From contig NZ_LR134383.1 in the NCBI RefSeq assembly GCF_900637635.1, positions 764,501 to 828,500 of the forward strand: a stretch of DNA of 64,000 bases, given 5' to 3'. Positions within the stretch are counted from its first letter, which is position 1. Each line of letters opens with the position of its first letter. The position numbers and the translations under genes are program-made. This document shows positions 9,933-19,018 of the stretch, in pieces. The DNA is from Legionella jordanis. GTDB taxonomy: Bacteria > Pseudomonadota > Gammaproteobacteria > Legionellales > Legionellaceae. Below the pieces are notes generated by a model. That model was not told the DNA's origin and did no database searches. It worked only from the letters and a program-made list of their open reading frames with translations.

Positions 9933-10454
9933 ATGGATACAGTCACTTATTTCTTTAGTAATTTTGGCCTGATGATGCTGATCTTGGCTATATTGTTAAT
10001 CATGATCAATCTGCTGTTGGCAAAACATCCCTCGTTTGCTGAAATTTGTTTCCGATGGCTCAGCTTGTTGGCACTGGGGTTTACTTCCATCTACGCCTTT
10101 GGTATGCATGCTTTCTTCCCTGCAATGACTGCTCACCAAATTGGCTGGAAAACCAGTCCTTTTCAGTTTGAGGTGGCAATGGCGAATTTGGCCTTTGGGA
10201 TAACGGCAATTTTGGCTTTTAAAGCCAGTTTTGGTTTTCGCTTGGCAATGGTGATAGGCAGCAGCTGTTGGTTGTGGGGCAATGCCTTGGGCCATGTGGC
10301 ACAGATGTTGATTCATGACAATCACAGCATTGGCAATGCCGGCTCATGGTTTTGGATGGATATTATCGTGCCCTTATTACTCATTTTTTGTTTGTTCTAC
10401 ACTGATCACAATGTGTCCAGGAACACAACCCGGGGGCTTGAGTATAGTCATTAG
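9933..10454 (+). CDS. small integral membrane protein, DUF6790-like
   Basis: A 173-residue protein with four or five hydrophobic helices (FGLMMLILAILLIMINLLL; WLSLLALGFTSIYAFG; LAFGITAILAF; FWMDIIVPLLLIFCLFY). The central stretch with TAHQIGWKTSPFQFEVAMAN, followed by W.WGNALGHV and GNAG, matches my recollection of the DUF6790 membrane family, whose function is unknown. I chose the ATG at 9933, because the longer GTG-started frame (9852) begins inside the enhC terminator stem and its extra residues are not membrane-like. The RBS is weak (GGGGC). It is likely an independent gene and not part of the entry operon. Confidence 0.7.
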   Translation: MDTVTYFFSNFGLMMLILAILLIMINLLLAKHPSFAEICFRWLSLLALGFTSIYAFGMHAFFPAMTAHQIGWKTSPFQFEVAMANLAFGITAILAFKASFGFRLAMVIGSSCWLWGNALGHVAQMLIHDNHSIGNAGSWFWMDIIVPLLLIFCLFYTDHNVSRNTTRGLEYSH

Positions 10455-10481
10455 AAATGTCCTGGTACGGCGTTTTCTATT

Positions 10482-11057
10482 TCAGGGGGACAGGATGTCT
10501 TTTTTCCATCCCTGATTTTGATAATTAAATTCCCACACGTCGGAGAGCTCATCCTGACGATAAGCGTAAAATCTTAAAGTGGAGGGAATGATGCGATAGC
10601 CAATGTACAAGGGGGTAAATGGCACTGGCTGTTCGGTAAATTGCCTCGCAAAAAGTTTTTTTCTTTGCTCCAAAATTTGTTTTGAGGGAATAACTTGGCT
10701 TGAAGTGGGGGCGTAAGCTAGAAATCTAACTTGTGCTTCCTTGGGGTAACTGAACCAATAGGATTGGTTTTCTTGCTCACTCAAAGGAGCGACTTGTCCT
10801 TCAATAATCACTTGTCTTTGTTTAAGTTCAAACCAGAAATTTAAAGAAATATGAGGGTTTTTCCTCAGCTCAATAACTTTTCTTGTAGAGCTTTGGGTGA
10901 AAAATAACAGATCCTGATTTGAAATTTCCCGTATGGCTACAACACGACTATGAGGAATATTATTTTGGCCAATGGTGGCTAAAACAGCTTGCTGAGGGTT
11001 TGGTGCTCCCGCTTGTCTTTCTTCTTCAATCCATTGTTTTAGAATGCTTAGGGGCAT
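10482..11057 (-). CDS. pyridoxamine 5'-phosphate oxidase-family flavoprotein, divergent
   Basis: A 191-residue FMN-binding split-barrel protein of the PNPOx family. Residues 20-75 (AVLATIG...PHSRVVAIREI...LLFFTQSSTRKVIELRKNPHISLNFWF) follow the FMN-binding core of PdxH, and the C-terminus (FEFNYQ..GWKKDILSP) matches the PdxH end. The usual substrate-binding RLHDR near the C-terminus reads ELSDV here, so true PNP oxidase activity is uncertain and the symbol pdxH is withheld. It is transcribed leftward just beyond the rpsT terminator and converges on the DUF6790 gene. It may be a paralogue with a changed substrate. Confidence 0.75.
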   Translation of the reverse strand: MPLSILKQWIEEERQAGAPNPQQAVLATIGQNNIPHSRVVAIREISNQDLLFFTQSSTRKVIELRKNPHISLNFWFELKQRQVIIEGQVAPLSEQENQSYWFSYPKEAQVRFLAYAPTSSQVIPSKQILEQRKKLFARQFTEQPVPFTPLYIGYRIIPSTLRFYAYRQDELSDVWEFNYQNQGWKKDILSP

Positions 11058-11088
11058 GAAATTTATTCCGAGCGACAGAAATAAATAT

Positions 11089-11118
11089 AAAAAAAACGGA
11101 CCGAATTAATTCGGTCCG
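11089..11118 (-). terminator. Rho-independent terminator of rpsT
   Basis: On the minus strand a perfect 22-nt palindrome (11097-11118; arms CGGACCGAATT/AATTCGGTCCG) is followed directly by eight Ts (complement of A11089-A11096). It lies 33 bp after the rpsT stop, in the expected place and orientation. It should insulate rpsT from the PNPOx-like gene downstream. Confidence 0.9.
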
Positions 11119-11151
11119 GTATTCAGAACTGCTAGAGCGATGAAAAAAAAA

Positions 11152-11418
11152 TTAAGCAGCCATAGCCTTAACGCGGGCACAAAGACGGCTCTTTAAACGG
11201 GCAGCTTTATTTTTGTGAATCAAGCCCTTGCTAGCAGCCTTGTCAATAATGGGTTGTGCTTTGGCGTAGGCAGTACGAGCAGCTTCCAGATCACCAGCCT
11301 CAACGGCTTTGATTACGTTTTTAACGTAAGTGCGATACATAGAACGCGCACTGGCATTATGCTTACGCAATTTGATGTTTTGACGGGCACGCTTGATTGC
11401 TGATTTAATGTTTGCCAC
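11152..11418 (-). CDS. rpsT: 30S ribosomal protein S20
   Basis: Small basic protein (88 residues) that binds 16S rRNA early in 30S assembly. The sequence [14 protein letters not shown]...[12 protein letters not shown]...[15 protein letters not shown] is a textbook S20. The start codon is GTG (minus strand, 11418-11416) with GGAGA 9 bp upstream. E. coli rpsT also uses a non-ATG start (TTG), which takes part in autogenous translational control, so similar feedback is plausible but is inference. It is monocistronic, with its own promoter (11461-11489) and terminator (11089-11118). Confidence 0.98.
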   Translation of the reverse strand: MANIKSAIKRARQNIKLRKHNASARSMYRTYVKNVIKAVEAGDLEAARTAYAKAQPIIDKAASKGLIHKNKAARLKSRLCARVKAMAA

Positions 11419-11460
11419 TTAAAAATCTCCACTCATTTCAGATTTTGCAAAAAGACGACG

Positions 11461-11489
11461 ATCATGCACAATGCGTCAGAATTTGTCAA
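11461..11489 (-). promoter_or_regulatory. sigma-70 promoter of rpsT
   Basis: Reading the minus strand, TTGACA (11489-11484) is a perfect -35 box, a 17-bp spacer follows, then CATGAT (11466-11461) as a -10 matching TATAAT at four of six positions. The GC-containing sequence just after it resembles the discriminator of stringently controlled ribosomal promoters. The start codon lies about 43 bp downstream. Confidence 0.65.
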
Positions 11490-11696
11490 CACAGACTAAG
11501 CCATAAAAGGCTTTATTCTTATGTCTTAAGATGCAAAATTATAGCTTAATCTTGAAGAATTGCATATGAATTGCCGATAATTTAGTGGAACCACAGCTGA
11601 ATTAAAATAAACCCCTTAAAATCAGTAAAACTTAATTTCGCATATTGAGAGCATCGGGTATATCATAACCTCATTGCCTTTGAATTTATTCGGATC

Positions 11697-13268
11697 ATGT
11701 CTGCAACTGAAACGATGATACCTAAACGACAAACTTTATTGCGCTCGACTTCTTTAGTCTCGATGATGACCCTAATCTCTCGGCTAGTCGGCTTTGCGCG
11801 CGACATGATTATTGCCCAGCTGTTTGGAGCACAGGCGGGAATGGATGCTTTCTACGTCGCCTTTCGAATCCCCAATTTTATGCGCCGTTTGTTTGCAGAG
11901 GGGGCATTTTCACAAGCCTTCGTGCCTGTTTTAGCTGAATATCAACAAAAGGGTAGCTTTAGTGAGGTGCGGGAATTCATAGCACACATTGCAGGACAAT
12001 TGGGTGCGGTGCTGTCTTTGGTAACTTTATTAGGCGTTCTGGGGGCACCAGTTATTACCTGGCTTTTTGCTCCAGGATTTGGAGAGGACAGTGCCCGTTC
12101 GCTGTTAGCAACAGAGATGCTGCGTTTAACCTTTCCCTTTTTAATGTTGGTATCATTAACCGCTATGGCCGGAGCAGTGCTTAACACCTATGGATATTTT
12201 GGTGTCCCATCGTTTACTCCGGTACTGTTAAATATTTCTATGATTTGGGCCGCGGTCTATTTATCCCCGCACATGGCTCAACCTGTGGTTGCATTGGCCT
12301 GGGGTGTTTTGATTGCAGGTATTGTGCAATTCCTGTTCCAAATTCCTTTTCTCTACCACCGTAAATTACTGGTGAAGCCAAAACTGGTCTGGAATGACCC
12401 GGGGGTCAGACGTGTTTTAAAATTAATGGTCCCAGCCCTGTTTGGTGTTTCCATTGCTCAATTGAATTTAATGGTGGACTCAATTTTCGCCTCGTTTTTG
12501 AAAGTGGGTAGCGTCACCTGGTTGTATTACACCGATCGTTTAACGGATTTCCCTTTAGGCGTGTTCGGGGTTGCCATTGCCACCGTTATCTTGCCTCACC
12601 TCGCACGTCGTCATGCAGAGCAGAACACCGAAAAGTATTCCCATGCACTCGATTGGGGTTTGCGCCTGATTCTGCTCATTGGCATCCCTGCGGGGATAGG
12701 GCTTGCAATGTTTGCCATGCCGCTGATTGCAGGTTGTTTTGCTTATGGGAAATTCACCGCTAATGATTTATTGCAAACCCAAAAAAGCCTGATTGCCTTA
12801 GGATCAGGTGTACCAGCATTCATGCTGGTCAAAGTATTGGCCTCGGGGTTTTATGCCAGGCAGGATATTCATACGCCGGTTAAAATTGGTGCTTTTGCGA
12901 TGCTTGTTAATAGCATTCTTTGCGCGTTATTAGTTTGGCCTTTAGCTCACGCGGGGCTGGCTTTGGCTTCGGCGCTTGCTGGCTATGTGAATTCAGGCAT
13001 TATGCTGGCTTTATTGATCAAGCGAGGTATCTATCGGCCTTCAGCCGGCTGGTCAAAATTTATCATCCAACTGTTGTTGGCTAATGCAGCTGTAGCGGCT
13101 TATTTATTTTTTGTAGCGGGTGAACCGCAGGTCTGGTTAGCATTGACGGCAGCAGGGCGGCTATCCCTTTTGCTCGGGCATGTGGTTGCAGCAGTTTTGA
13201 TTTACATTATCACGTTAAGACTGGTGGGCATGCATCCAGCCCAATTCCGTGGTCATATGAAGGAGTAA
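11697..13268 (+). CDS. murJ: lipid II flippase MurJ
   Basis: Polytopic inner-membrane flippase of the MOP superfamily that moves lipid II to the periplasmic side for peptidoglycan synthesis. The 523 residues contain about 14 hydrophobic helices. The N-terminal signature SLVSMMTLISRLVGFARDMIIA-type sequence and GAQAGMDAFYVAFRIPNFMRRLFAEGAFSQAF region are typical of MurJ/MviN. The Arg and Asp residues of the central cavity are present (SRLVGFARD, YYTDRLTDFPLG). The stop is 2 bp from the next start, with AAGGAG inside the murJ end serving that gene, so the two are coupled. Confidence 0.96.
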   Translation: MSATETMIPKRQTLLRSTSLVSMMTLISRLVGFARDMIIAQLFGAQAGMDAFYVAFRIPNFMRRLFAEGAFSQAFVPVLAEYQQKGSFSEVREFIAHIAGQLGAVLSLVTLLGVLGAPVITWLFAPGFGEDSARSLLATEMLRLTFPFLMLVSLTAMAGAVLNTYGYFGVPSFTPVLLNISMIWAAVYLSPHMAQPVVALAWGVLIAGIVQFLFQIPFLYHRKLLVKPKLVWNDPGVRRVLKLMVPALFGVSIAQLNLMVDSIFASFLKVGSVTWLYYTDRLTDFPLGVFGVAIATVILPHLARRHAEQNTEKYSHALDWGLRLILLIGIPAGIGLAMFAMPLIAGCFAYGKFTANDLLQTQKSLIALGSGVPAFMLVKVLASGFYARQDIHTPVKIGAFAMLVNSILCALLVWPLAHAGLALASALAGYVNSGIMLALLIKRGIYRPSAGWSKFIIQLLLANAAVAAYLFFVAGEPQVWLALTAAGRLSLLLGHVVAAVLIYIITLRLVGMHPAQFRGHMKE

Positions 13269-13270
13269 TT

Positions 13271-14641
13271 ATGGAGGCAAATCTGTTTTTCCAAACCTCA
13301 CAAGGAAATTCCCTCCCTTTAATTTTCATCAGGCAGACCCAGTGGGAGGAGGGTTTGGAGCAATTTAACGAGCGCGAGCAAAAAGCCTTTGCCTTACAGC
13401 AATTTAAAGCTAAGTTAGGCGATGTTTGCATCGTAACAGAAGCGGATGGTTCAGCCAGCAAAGCTTATGTGGGAACCGGGAAGCAAAATGCAGAGCAGGC
13501 TATTGCTTATGCAGCAACCCGTCTGATTCCGGGCAGTTACATAGCTCAGGAACATTTAACGCCAACCGCACTGACCAATTGGGCCTTGGCACAATATCGA
13601 TTCGGCAAATATAAGAAGCAAGACATCAATCCAAGACGTTTAGTGGTTCGCGAAGAACAATTAGCCGATGTTTCGATTGACATTGAGGCAGTTTTTCTGG
13701 TGCGAAACTTAATTAACTTACCCACCAATGATTTAGGTCCAGAAGAATTGGCCCTGGTTCTTGAAGATTTGGCCGAGCAACATAACGGCCAATTTCAGCA
13801 ATGGGTGGGGAAAGAATTACTGCAACATAATTTTCCGGCTATTTACGCGGTAGGATGTGCATCAGCCAAATCACCAAGGTTGCTCAGTTTAACCTGGGGG
13901 AATGAGAACAATCCAAAAGTCAGCATTATAGGGAAGGGAGTATGCTTTGACAGTGGCGGCTTGGACATCAAACCGGCCCAGGGGATGCGTTTGATGAAAA
14001 AAGATATGGGCGGGGCGGCTCATGCCATTGCTTTGGCGAAATGGATTATGAAGAAAAATTTAAACCTTCGACTGCAGGTTTTAATTCCTGCAGTCGAAAA
14101 TGCCATTGGTCCTGAAGCCTTTCGCCCTGGAGATATTTTAACCATGCGCAATGGCCTAACCGTTGAAGTGGATAATACCGATGCTGAAGGACGACTCATT
14201 TTAGCTGATGCCATCGTTAAGGCTTGTGAGGAAAAACCTGATTTATTGATTGATTTCGCAACACTAACCGGCTCAGCAAGAGCGGCGGTAGGAACTGAAA
14301 TTGCGGCTTTGTTTTGTAACGACGATGCATTGGCCCAAGCCATAATGGATTCAGCCAAGTATTGTGATGATCCCATTTGGCGGCTGCCGCTTTTCTCAGG
14401 TTATGAAAGCATGCTGGAATCCAGTGTTGCGGATTTAGTAAATTGCAGCGCCTCGCCCTATGCGGGAGCAATTACTGCTGCTTTGTTTTTACAACGGTTT
14501 CTTAATGCTCCACTCGGTTGGTTGCATTTTGACATTATGGCTTGGAACCTGTCTTCGAAACCTGGCAAACCGGAAGGTGGAGAAGCAATGGGATTGCGTG
14601 CCGTAGCCCATTATCTGGCAGGAAAATACGGGTCTCAATAA
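13271..14641 (+). CDS. M17 leucyl aminopeptidase family protein (PepB-like)
   Basis: A 456-residue cytosolic metallo-aminopeptidase. The C-terminal catalytic domain keeps every two-metal ligand and catalytic residue of the family: GKGVCFDSGG (Lys, Asp), DIKPA (catalytic Lys), KKDMGGA (Asp) and NTDAEGRL (Asp, Glu, catalytic Arg). The N-terminal domain is shorter than and unlike that of PepA. It should release N-terminal residues from peptides, probably as a hexamer. It follows murJ by 2 bp. A second M17 enzyme (pepA) lies 0.6 kb further on, facing it, so the two are diverged paralogues, not a recent tandem copy. Confidence 0.92.
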   Translation: MEANLFFQTSQGNSLPLIFIRQTQWEEGLEQFNEREQKAFALQQFKAKLGDVCIVTEADGSASKAYVGTGKQNAEQAIAYAATRLIPGSYIAQEHLTPTALTNWALAQYRFGKYKKQDINPRRLVVREEQLADVSIDIEAVFLVRNLINLPTNDLGPEELALVLEDLAEQHNGQFQQWVGKELLQHNFPAIYAVGCASAKSPRLLSLTWGNENNPKVSIIGKGVCFDSGGLDIKPAQGMRLMKKDMGGAAHAIALAKWIMKKNLNLRLQVLIPAVENAIGPEAFRPGDILTMRNGLTVEVDNTDAEGRLILADAIVKACEEKPDLLIDFATLTGSARAAVGTEIAALFCNDDALAQAIMDSAKYCDDPIWRLPLFSGYESMLESSVADLVNCSASPYAGAITAALFLQRFLNAPLGWLHFDIMAWNLSSKPGKPEGGEAMGLRAVAHYLAGKYGSQ

Positions 14642-14680
14642 CGCTCGTTTAAAATTATGCCTAAATTTTTTGAAATCATT

Positions 14681-14718
14681 GTTGAGGTCAAATGGGGAAT
14701 TTAGCCATAGACCTCAAC
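14681..14718. other. hairpin between convergent genes
   Basis: GTTGAGGTC (14681-14689) pairs exactly with GACCTCAAC (14710-14718), and ATGG/CCAT (14692-14695, 14705-14708) can form an inner stem. It lies between the ends of the M17 gene and holC. Neither strand has a T-run after it, so it may act as a bidirectional structure or 3' end protector rather than a classic terminator. Confidence 0.45.
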
Positions 14719-14827
14719 TGCTCTTAATCCATATTGGAATTCATGAGCCACAGGCGCATTTTGGATGAAAAATTACAATGAAATTCAAATCTCATGTGTT
14801 GCTATTTAGTCAGCTAACTCTGATGTC

Positions 14828-15274
14828 TTAAGATTGTGGAGTTAGGACAATTTCATGGGTGTGAATTTCACATTGTTTCATGCGGTATTCGCGATAGTGG
14901 TTTCGGCTTACTGCCTTAGCGGCTTCATTATTGCTGACGATTTCCATAATTCTGCGGAAGCGGCCATAGAAGGTTGGGATTTCATGGCTTAAATTAAGCA
15001 AAATGTCATTAAACCCTCGGGGTTCTCCCTGATAGCCAATTTGAATCGGAGGGGGAGGCTCAGGGCCTTCACCTTGTAAATTATGTGGAATAAAGCTGTT
15101 GTCCTTAAAAGTCCAAAGAAGCTCATCAAGCCGATAGGCATCTTCCTGGTTGCTGCAAAAAACAAAAACCCGATGATTGCGCAAATAGGCTTTTTCAAGC
15201 AAACGGCAAGCGAGGAGCCATGGGGATTGTTCCTCGCTGTCTTTTAAAAGATAAAAATCAATTCGAGGCAACAT
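14828..15274 (-). CDS. holC: DNA polymerase III subunit chi
   Basis: Chi subunit (148 residues) of the replicative clamp loader; it links DnaX-psi to single-strand binding protein. Recognised by [10 protein letters not shown], then [19 protein letters not shown], the Walker-like [14 protein letters not shown] and [15 protein letters not shown] start it at the ATG at 15274, since the family begins with this segment and the longer frame only adds unconserved residues. The start lies inside the 3' end of pepA (17 bp overlap), the same pepA-holC order as E. coli, implying coupling. valS, next in E. coli, is absent here. Confidence 0.93.
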   Translation of the reverse strand: MLPRIDFYLLKDSEEQSPWLLACRLLEKAYLRNHRVFVFCSNQEDAYRLDELLWTFKDNSFIPHNLQGEGPEPPPPIQIGYQGEPRGFNDILLNLSHEIPTFYGRFRRIMEIVSNNEAAKAVSRNHYREYRMKQCEIHTHEIVLTPQS

Positions 15275-16703
15275 GACGTAGCAACTGAATAAGTAAAGGA
15301 ACTGGACGACCTGTGGCATTGCGTTTTTTTCCAGATATCCAAGCAGTACCAGCTATATCCAGATGTGCCCACCGATATTTCTTTGTGTACCTTGATAGGA
15401 AACAAGCAGCCGTAATGGCCCCTGCGGCTCGATCAAAAGAAGCATTAATCATGTCGGCCAAAGGGCTTTCTAAAGCCTCTTGGTATTCATCATCTAAGGG
15501 CATACGCCAGGTTTTATCATCTGCTTCCTTGGCTGCGGCAAGAATTTTGTCCGCCAATTCATCATCCTGGGTCATAAATCCTGTAGTGACGTAGCCAAGT
15601 GCAATAACCATTGCTCCAGTTAAAGTAGCAATATCAAGTACAAAAGCGGGATCCAGTTGCTCAGCATAAGTCAAGGCGTCGGCCAGAACCAGTCTTCCTT
15701 CTGCATCCGTATTTAATACCTCAATGGTTTGTCCTGACATGGAGGTGATGATGTCTCCAGGTTTAATTGCTGAGCCACTGGGCAAATTTTCTGAAGAAGC
15801 AATTAAACCGGTCACGTTAATGGGTAGATTCATCAGGGCACAAGCTTTTATACAACCAAAAACGCTGGCAGCCCCCGACATGTCGTATTTCATTTCTTCC
15901 ATGCCCATAGCGGGTTTAATGGACAATCCCCCTGAATCAAAGGTGATGCCCTTGCCGACTAAAACCACGGGAGCAGAATCACCATTCCCGCAATAGCTGA
16001 TTTCGATCAAACGAGGTTCCTGTTGACTGCCCTGAGCGACACCCAGAATGCCTCCCATTCCCATCGCAAGCATGTCTTCTGGCCCCATGATTTTTGTGGT
16101 AATGAGGTGATGTGTTTGCGCCAATTCCGTGGCTTGATCTGCAAGATAAGTGGGGGTGCAGATGTTGGCTGGCAAATTGGCCAAGGTGCGGGCGCATTCT
16201 ATGCCTGACGCAATTGCTTTGGCGGTAGCAATGGTTTTTGCGTCGGCCCCTGGCAAGTAAAATTCAATGGATTCCAAAGGATAAGGTTTTTTATCTGTTT
16301 TAAAGGTCAGCAGCTGATAGAGTTGCGCATCCGCATGCAAAATCATGTGTTCCAGTTGCCTGTCAGCCGTAAGGGTCGCAACTTGTGGTAGACCAATGGT
16401 AATGGACTTCAAACGTTGTTTGATTACGGCATCCAGTGCTGCGGAAAGCCGCTTGCGTAAGGAGCTCAGATCAAAGTCTGAGGATTTTCCGCAATTAATC
16501 AGCATCAAGCTTTGGCCGTCGACATCCCCCTGCCAAATCGAATCTCCATTTTCTTTTAGATGTGAAAACAAACGAGTGATTAAACCATGATGTTTTTTAT
16601 CAAGATTTTTTAACCAATCTTCGAACGCCAGGTCCTTAAAAACACCTAAAATTAGACAGTCGCTAGCTTTTAGTGTAGGATTTTCGACCAATCCATAATT
16701 CAT
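15258..16703 (-). CDS. pepA: leucyl aminopeptidase PepA
   Basis: Cytosolic M17 aminopeptidase of 481 residues. The N-terminal macrodomain-like region (residues 1-160) is followed by a complete catalytic domain: [31 protein letters not shown] and NTDAEGRL supply the metal ligands and the catalytic Lys and Arg. In E. coli, PepA also binds DNA (XerCD recombination, carAB control); whether this one does is unknown. It is divergent from lptF across 174 bp and co-transcribed with holC. Confidence 0.95.
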   Translation of the reverse strand: MNYGLVENPTLKASDCLILGVFKDLAFEDWLKNLDKKHHGLITRLFSHLKENGDSIWQGDVDGQSLMLINCGKSSDFDLSSLRKRLSAALDAVIKQRLKSITIGLPQVATLTADRQLEHMILHADAQLYQLLTFKTDKKPYPLESIEFYLPGADAKTIATAKAIASGIECARTLANLPANICTPTYLADQATELAQTHHLITTKIMGPEDMLAMGMGGILGVAQGSQQEPRLIEISYCGNGDSAPVVLVGKGITFDSGGLSIKPAMGMEEMKYDMSGAASVFGCIKACALMNLPINVTGLIASSENLPSGSAIKPGDIITSMSGQTIEVLNTDAEGRLVLADALTYAEQLDPAFVLDIATLTGAMVIALGYVTTGFMTQDDELADKILAAAKEADDKTWRMPLDDEYQEALESPLADMINASFDRAAGAITAACFLSRYTKKYRWAHLDIAGTAWISGKKRNATGRPVPLLIQLLRHVASN

Positions 16704-16877
16704 TTTTACTTCCTATGTTCAGTAAAAACCATGAGTTAATTTCTGGGCCTAGCCAGAATGCCTTTGCTTGATTCTACTATAAGGCTTCAAAGGACAAAAC
16801 AAGGAAAAGGGTTTAAAATAGGTTTTCATTCGGATTTGATGCATGCTAAAAGCTCCAACCAGCCATTGAGATAAGCC

Positions 16878-17957
16878 GTGTTAATTTTTCGTTACTTAGC
16901 CAAAGAAGTTTTCACAACGTTAATCGCGTTAACGGCTATTTTATTGCTCATATTTATGAGCAACCAATTTGTGCAATACATCAATCGTGCGGCAGCGGGT
17001 CATATTCCTGGCATGATCATTATGAAATTGATGATGCTTGAGTTGCCGAATCTTATGGGTTTTTTGTTGCCGCTTGGTTTTTATGTGGCTTTACTTATTG
17101 CTTACGGTCGCTTGTATGCTGAAAGTGAAATGACTGTGTTGCAGGCTTGCGGTTATGGCCCATCCCAATTATACCGGCACAGCTTCATTATGGCTGCAAT
17201 GGTGAGCATTGTGGTGATGGTGATTGTATTGTGGGTCAACCCCCTAATAGCCACAGAACGAGCTAAATTATTGCGTACTTCGGGAGTGAAGACCTTGATT
17301 CAAACCATTATTCCAGGACGGTTTCGCCAAGTTTCTGACAAACAAGTGTTCTATGTTGAGTCAATGTCACGCAACCATAAGAAAGCGCAAAATATCTTTT
17401 TGGCACGCAAGCAAATTAAGGACAACAAACTGCAATGGAGTATTTTGTGGTCTGATCATGCCTTTGCTGAAACGGATCATAAGACCTTAGAAGATTATGT
17501 GGTTCTACAACAAGGCAATGAATACGAAGGATTGCCGGGACAAGCCAATTTCCAGGTGGCGCAGTTTGAACAATATAAAGTTCGGCTTCCCCATCCCACG
17601 TTGACCTTAAGAGATAGAGATATCCGTACCTCACCCACGGCCAAACTTCTGCCCTTTGCTAATCCAAATTTGCGCAAGGCAGCCGAGCTGCAATGGCGTT
17701 TGTCCGTGCCCATTATGGTGTTTGTCCTAACCTTGCTTGCAGTTCCCTTAAGTCGTGTGAATCCCCGCTCGGGCAAATTTGCCAAACTTTTGCCAGCAAT
17801 TGTGATTTACATCATTTATGCCAATTTCATGTTTGTGACTCGCGACTGGATTATTGCCGGCAAAATACCGTTATGGGTTGGAGTTTGGTGGCTTCATTTG
17901 TCAGTCGTTCTTCTTGGACTGTTTTTGATTTGGCGCAATCGGGTAAAATTATCATGA
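16878..17957 (+). CDS. lptF: LPS export permease LptF
   Basis: Inner-membrane permease of the LptB2FG ABC transporter that extracts lipopolysaccharide and passes it to LptC. The 359 residues show six membrane helices in two groups of three (about residues 10-120 and 265-355) around a periplasmic beta-jellyroll-like domain (about 130-255). The start is GTG at 16878 with a weak RBS, giving VLIFRYLAKEVFTTLIAL, the expected N-terminus. Its stop overlaps the lptG start by 4 bp. The remaining Lpt genes are elsewhere. Confidence 0.95.
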   Translation: MLIFRYLAKEVFTTLIALTAILLLIFMSNQFVQYINRAAAGHIPGMIIMKLMMLELPNLMGFLLPLGFYVALLIAYGRLYAESEMTVLQACGYGPSQLYRHSFIMAAMVSIVVMVIVLWVNPLIATERAKLLRTSGVKTLIQTIIPGRFRQVSDKQVFYVESMSRNHKKAQNIFLARKQIKDNKLQWSILWSDHAFAETDHKTLEDYVVLQQGNEYEGLPGQANFQVAQFEQYKVRLPHPTLTLRDRDIRTSPTAKLLPFANPNLRKAAELQWRLSVPIMVFVLTLLAVPLSRVNPRSGKFAKLLPAIVIYIIYANFMFVTRDWIIAGKIPLWVGVWWLHLSVVLLGLFLIWRNRVKLS

Positions 17958-19018
17958 AGCTTTTGGATCGCTACATTGCCAAAACCGTTCTTGCATCCAT
18001 TGCCCTCGTCAGTCTGCTGCTGATAGGGCTGCAAATTTTTATTCTTTTTATAAATGAATTGGATGATATGGGTAAGGGCGATTTTGGCATTTTGCAAACG
18101 GCTTTTTATGTGCTATTGCAGATGCCCTATCAAGTCTATCTCTTTTTCCCGTTGGCCAGTTTACTGGGTTGTTTGATTGGTCTTGGGGTGCTTGCTAATA
18201 ATCGAGAGTTGATTGTAATGCGTGCCGCAGGAATGTCGATTAGTCAAGTTACCCTGGCCGTATTAAAAATTGCTTTTTTGCTGATCGTATTGGTAACCAT
18301 AGTCGGTGAAACCATTGTTCCCAAACTGGCGCGCTGGGGCAATGATGAAAAAATGCAAGCCATTAATGGTGGTCAAACCTTGCGAACGGCCTATGGGGTT
18401 TGGCTGCGTAATAATAATGATTTCGTAGCCATCGATACCGTATTGCCCAATGGGGTGCTGCAAAATGTTCATCAGTTCCGTTTTGATTCCAATCACCGCA
18501 TGCGATTGACGCGAGAAATTGGCCGAATTGTTTTCGCTGAAGATCATTGGAAAGCGTTTGATGTTGCCGAAACGGCTCTTGATGATGATAAAACAATCAC
18601 ACGCAAACTTCCTGAGATGGTTTGGGATGTTTCAGTAAAGCCCGGGGTTCTTCGTGGAAGCAGCAATGAGCCGGATGAGATGAATTTACATGACCTGCGT
18701 CAATATCTTCGCGCTCAAAAAGAGAATCATCAAAGTGCTCTAAACTATCAATTGGCCTATTGGCAGCGACTGATCCAGCCAATCACAACAGCGGTTATGA
18801 TGATGCTCGCCATACCCTTTATTTTCGGGCCGCTGCGCTCATCCACCATGGGATCAAAAATCTTGATAGGTGCTACGGTCGGCTTTGGATTTCATATTGT
18901 CAATCGTTTTTTTGGTCCGATTAGTCAAGTGTTGCAATGGCCTGCGGAAGTGGGTGCCATAGGTCCCACCTGCATATTTGCTTTGTTAGGTTTGTATTTA
19001 ATGAGAAGGGTACGTTGA
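17954..19018 (+). CDS. lptG: LPS export permease LptG
   Basis: Partner permease of LptF in the LPS transporter. The 354-residue protein starts MKLLDRYIAKTVLASIALV at 17954 (ATGA overlap with lptF) and has the same 3+3 helix plan with a periplasmic domain at about residues 125-260. The motif REL.VMRAAGMS, a coupling-helix region contacting LptB, is present near residue 80. A much longer in-frame extension upstream (from 17693) is just lptF read in another frame. The next gene starts on its stop codon (TGATG). Confidence 0.95.
   Translation: MKLLDRYIAKTVLASIALVSLLLIGLQIFILFINELDDMGKGDFGILQTAFYVLLQMPYQVYLFFPLASLLGCLIGLGVLANNRELIVMRAAGMSISQVTLAVLKIAFLLIVLVTIVGETIVPKLARWGNDEKMQAINGGQTLRTAYGVWLRNNNDFVAIDTVLPNGVLQNVHQFRFDSNHRMRLTREIGRIVFAEDHWKAFDVAETALDDDKTITRKLPEMVWDVSVKPGVLRGSSNEPDEMNLHDLRQYLRAQKENHQSALNYQLAYWQRLIQPITTAVMMMLAIPFIFGPLRSSTMGSKILIGATVGFGFHIVNRFFGPISQVLQWPAEVGAIGPTCIFALLGLYLMRRVR

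Noticed and set aside
17693-17953. N-terminal extension of LptG of 87 residues
   Set aside because: It overlaps lptF in another frame, and LptG proteins begin at MKLLDRYIAK with the ATGA overlap.
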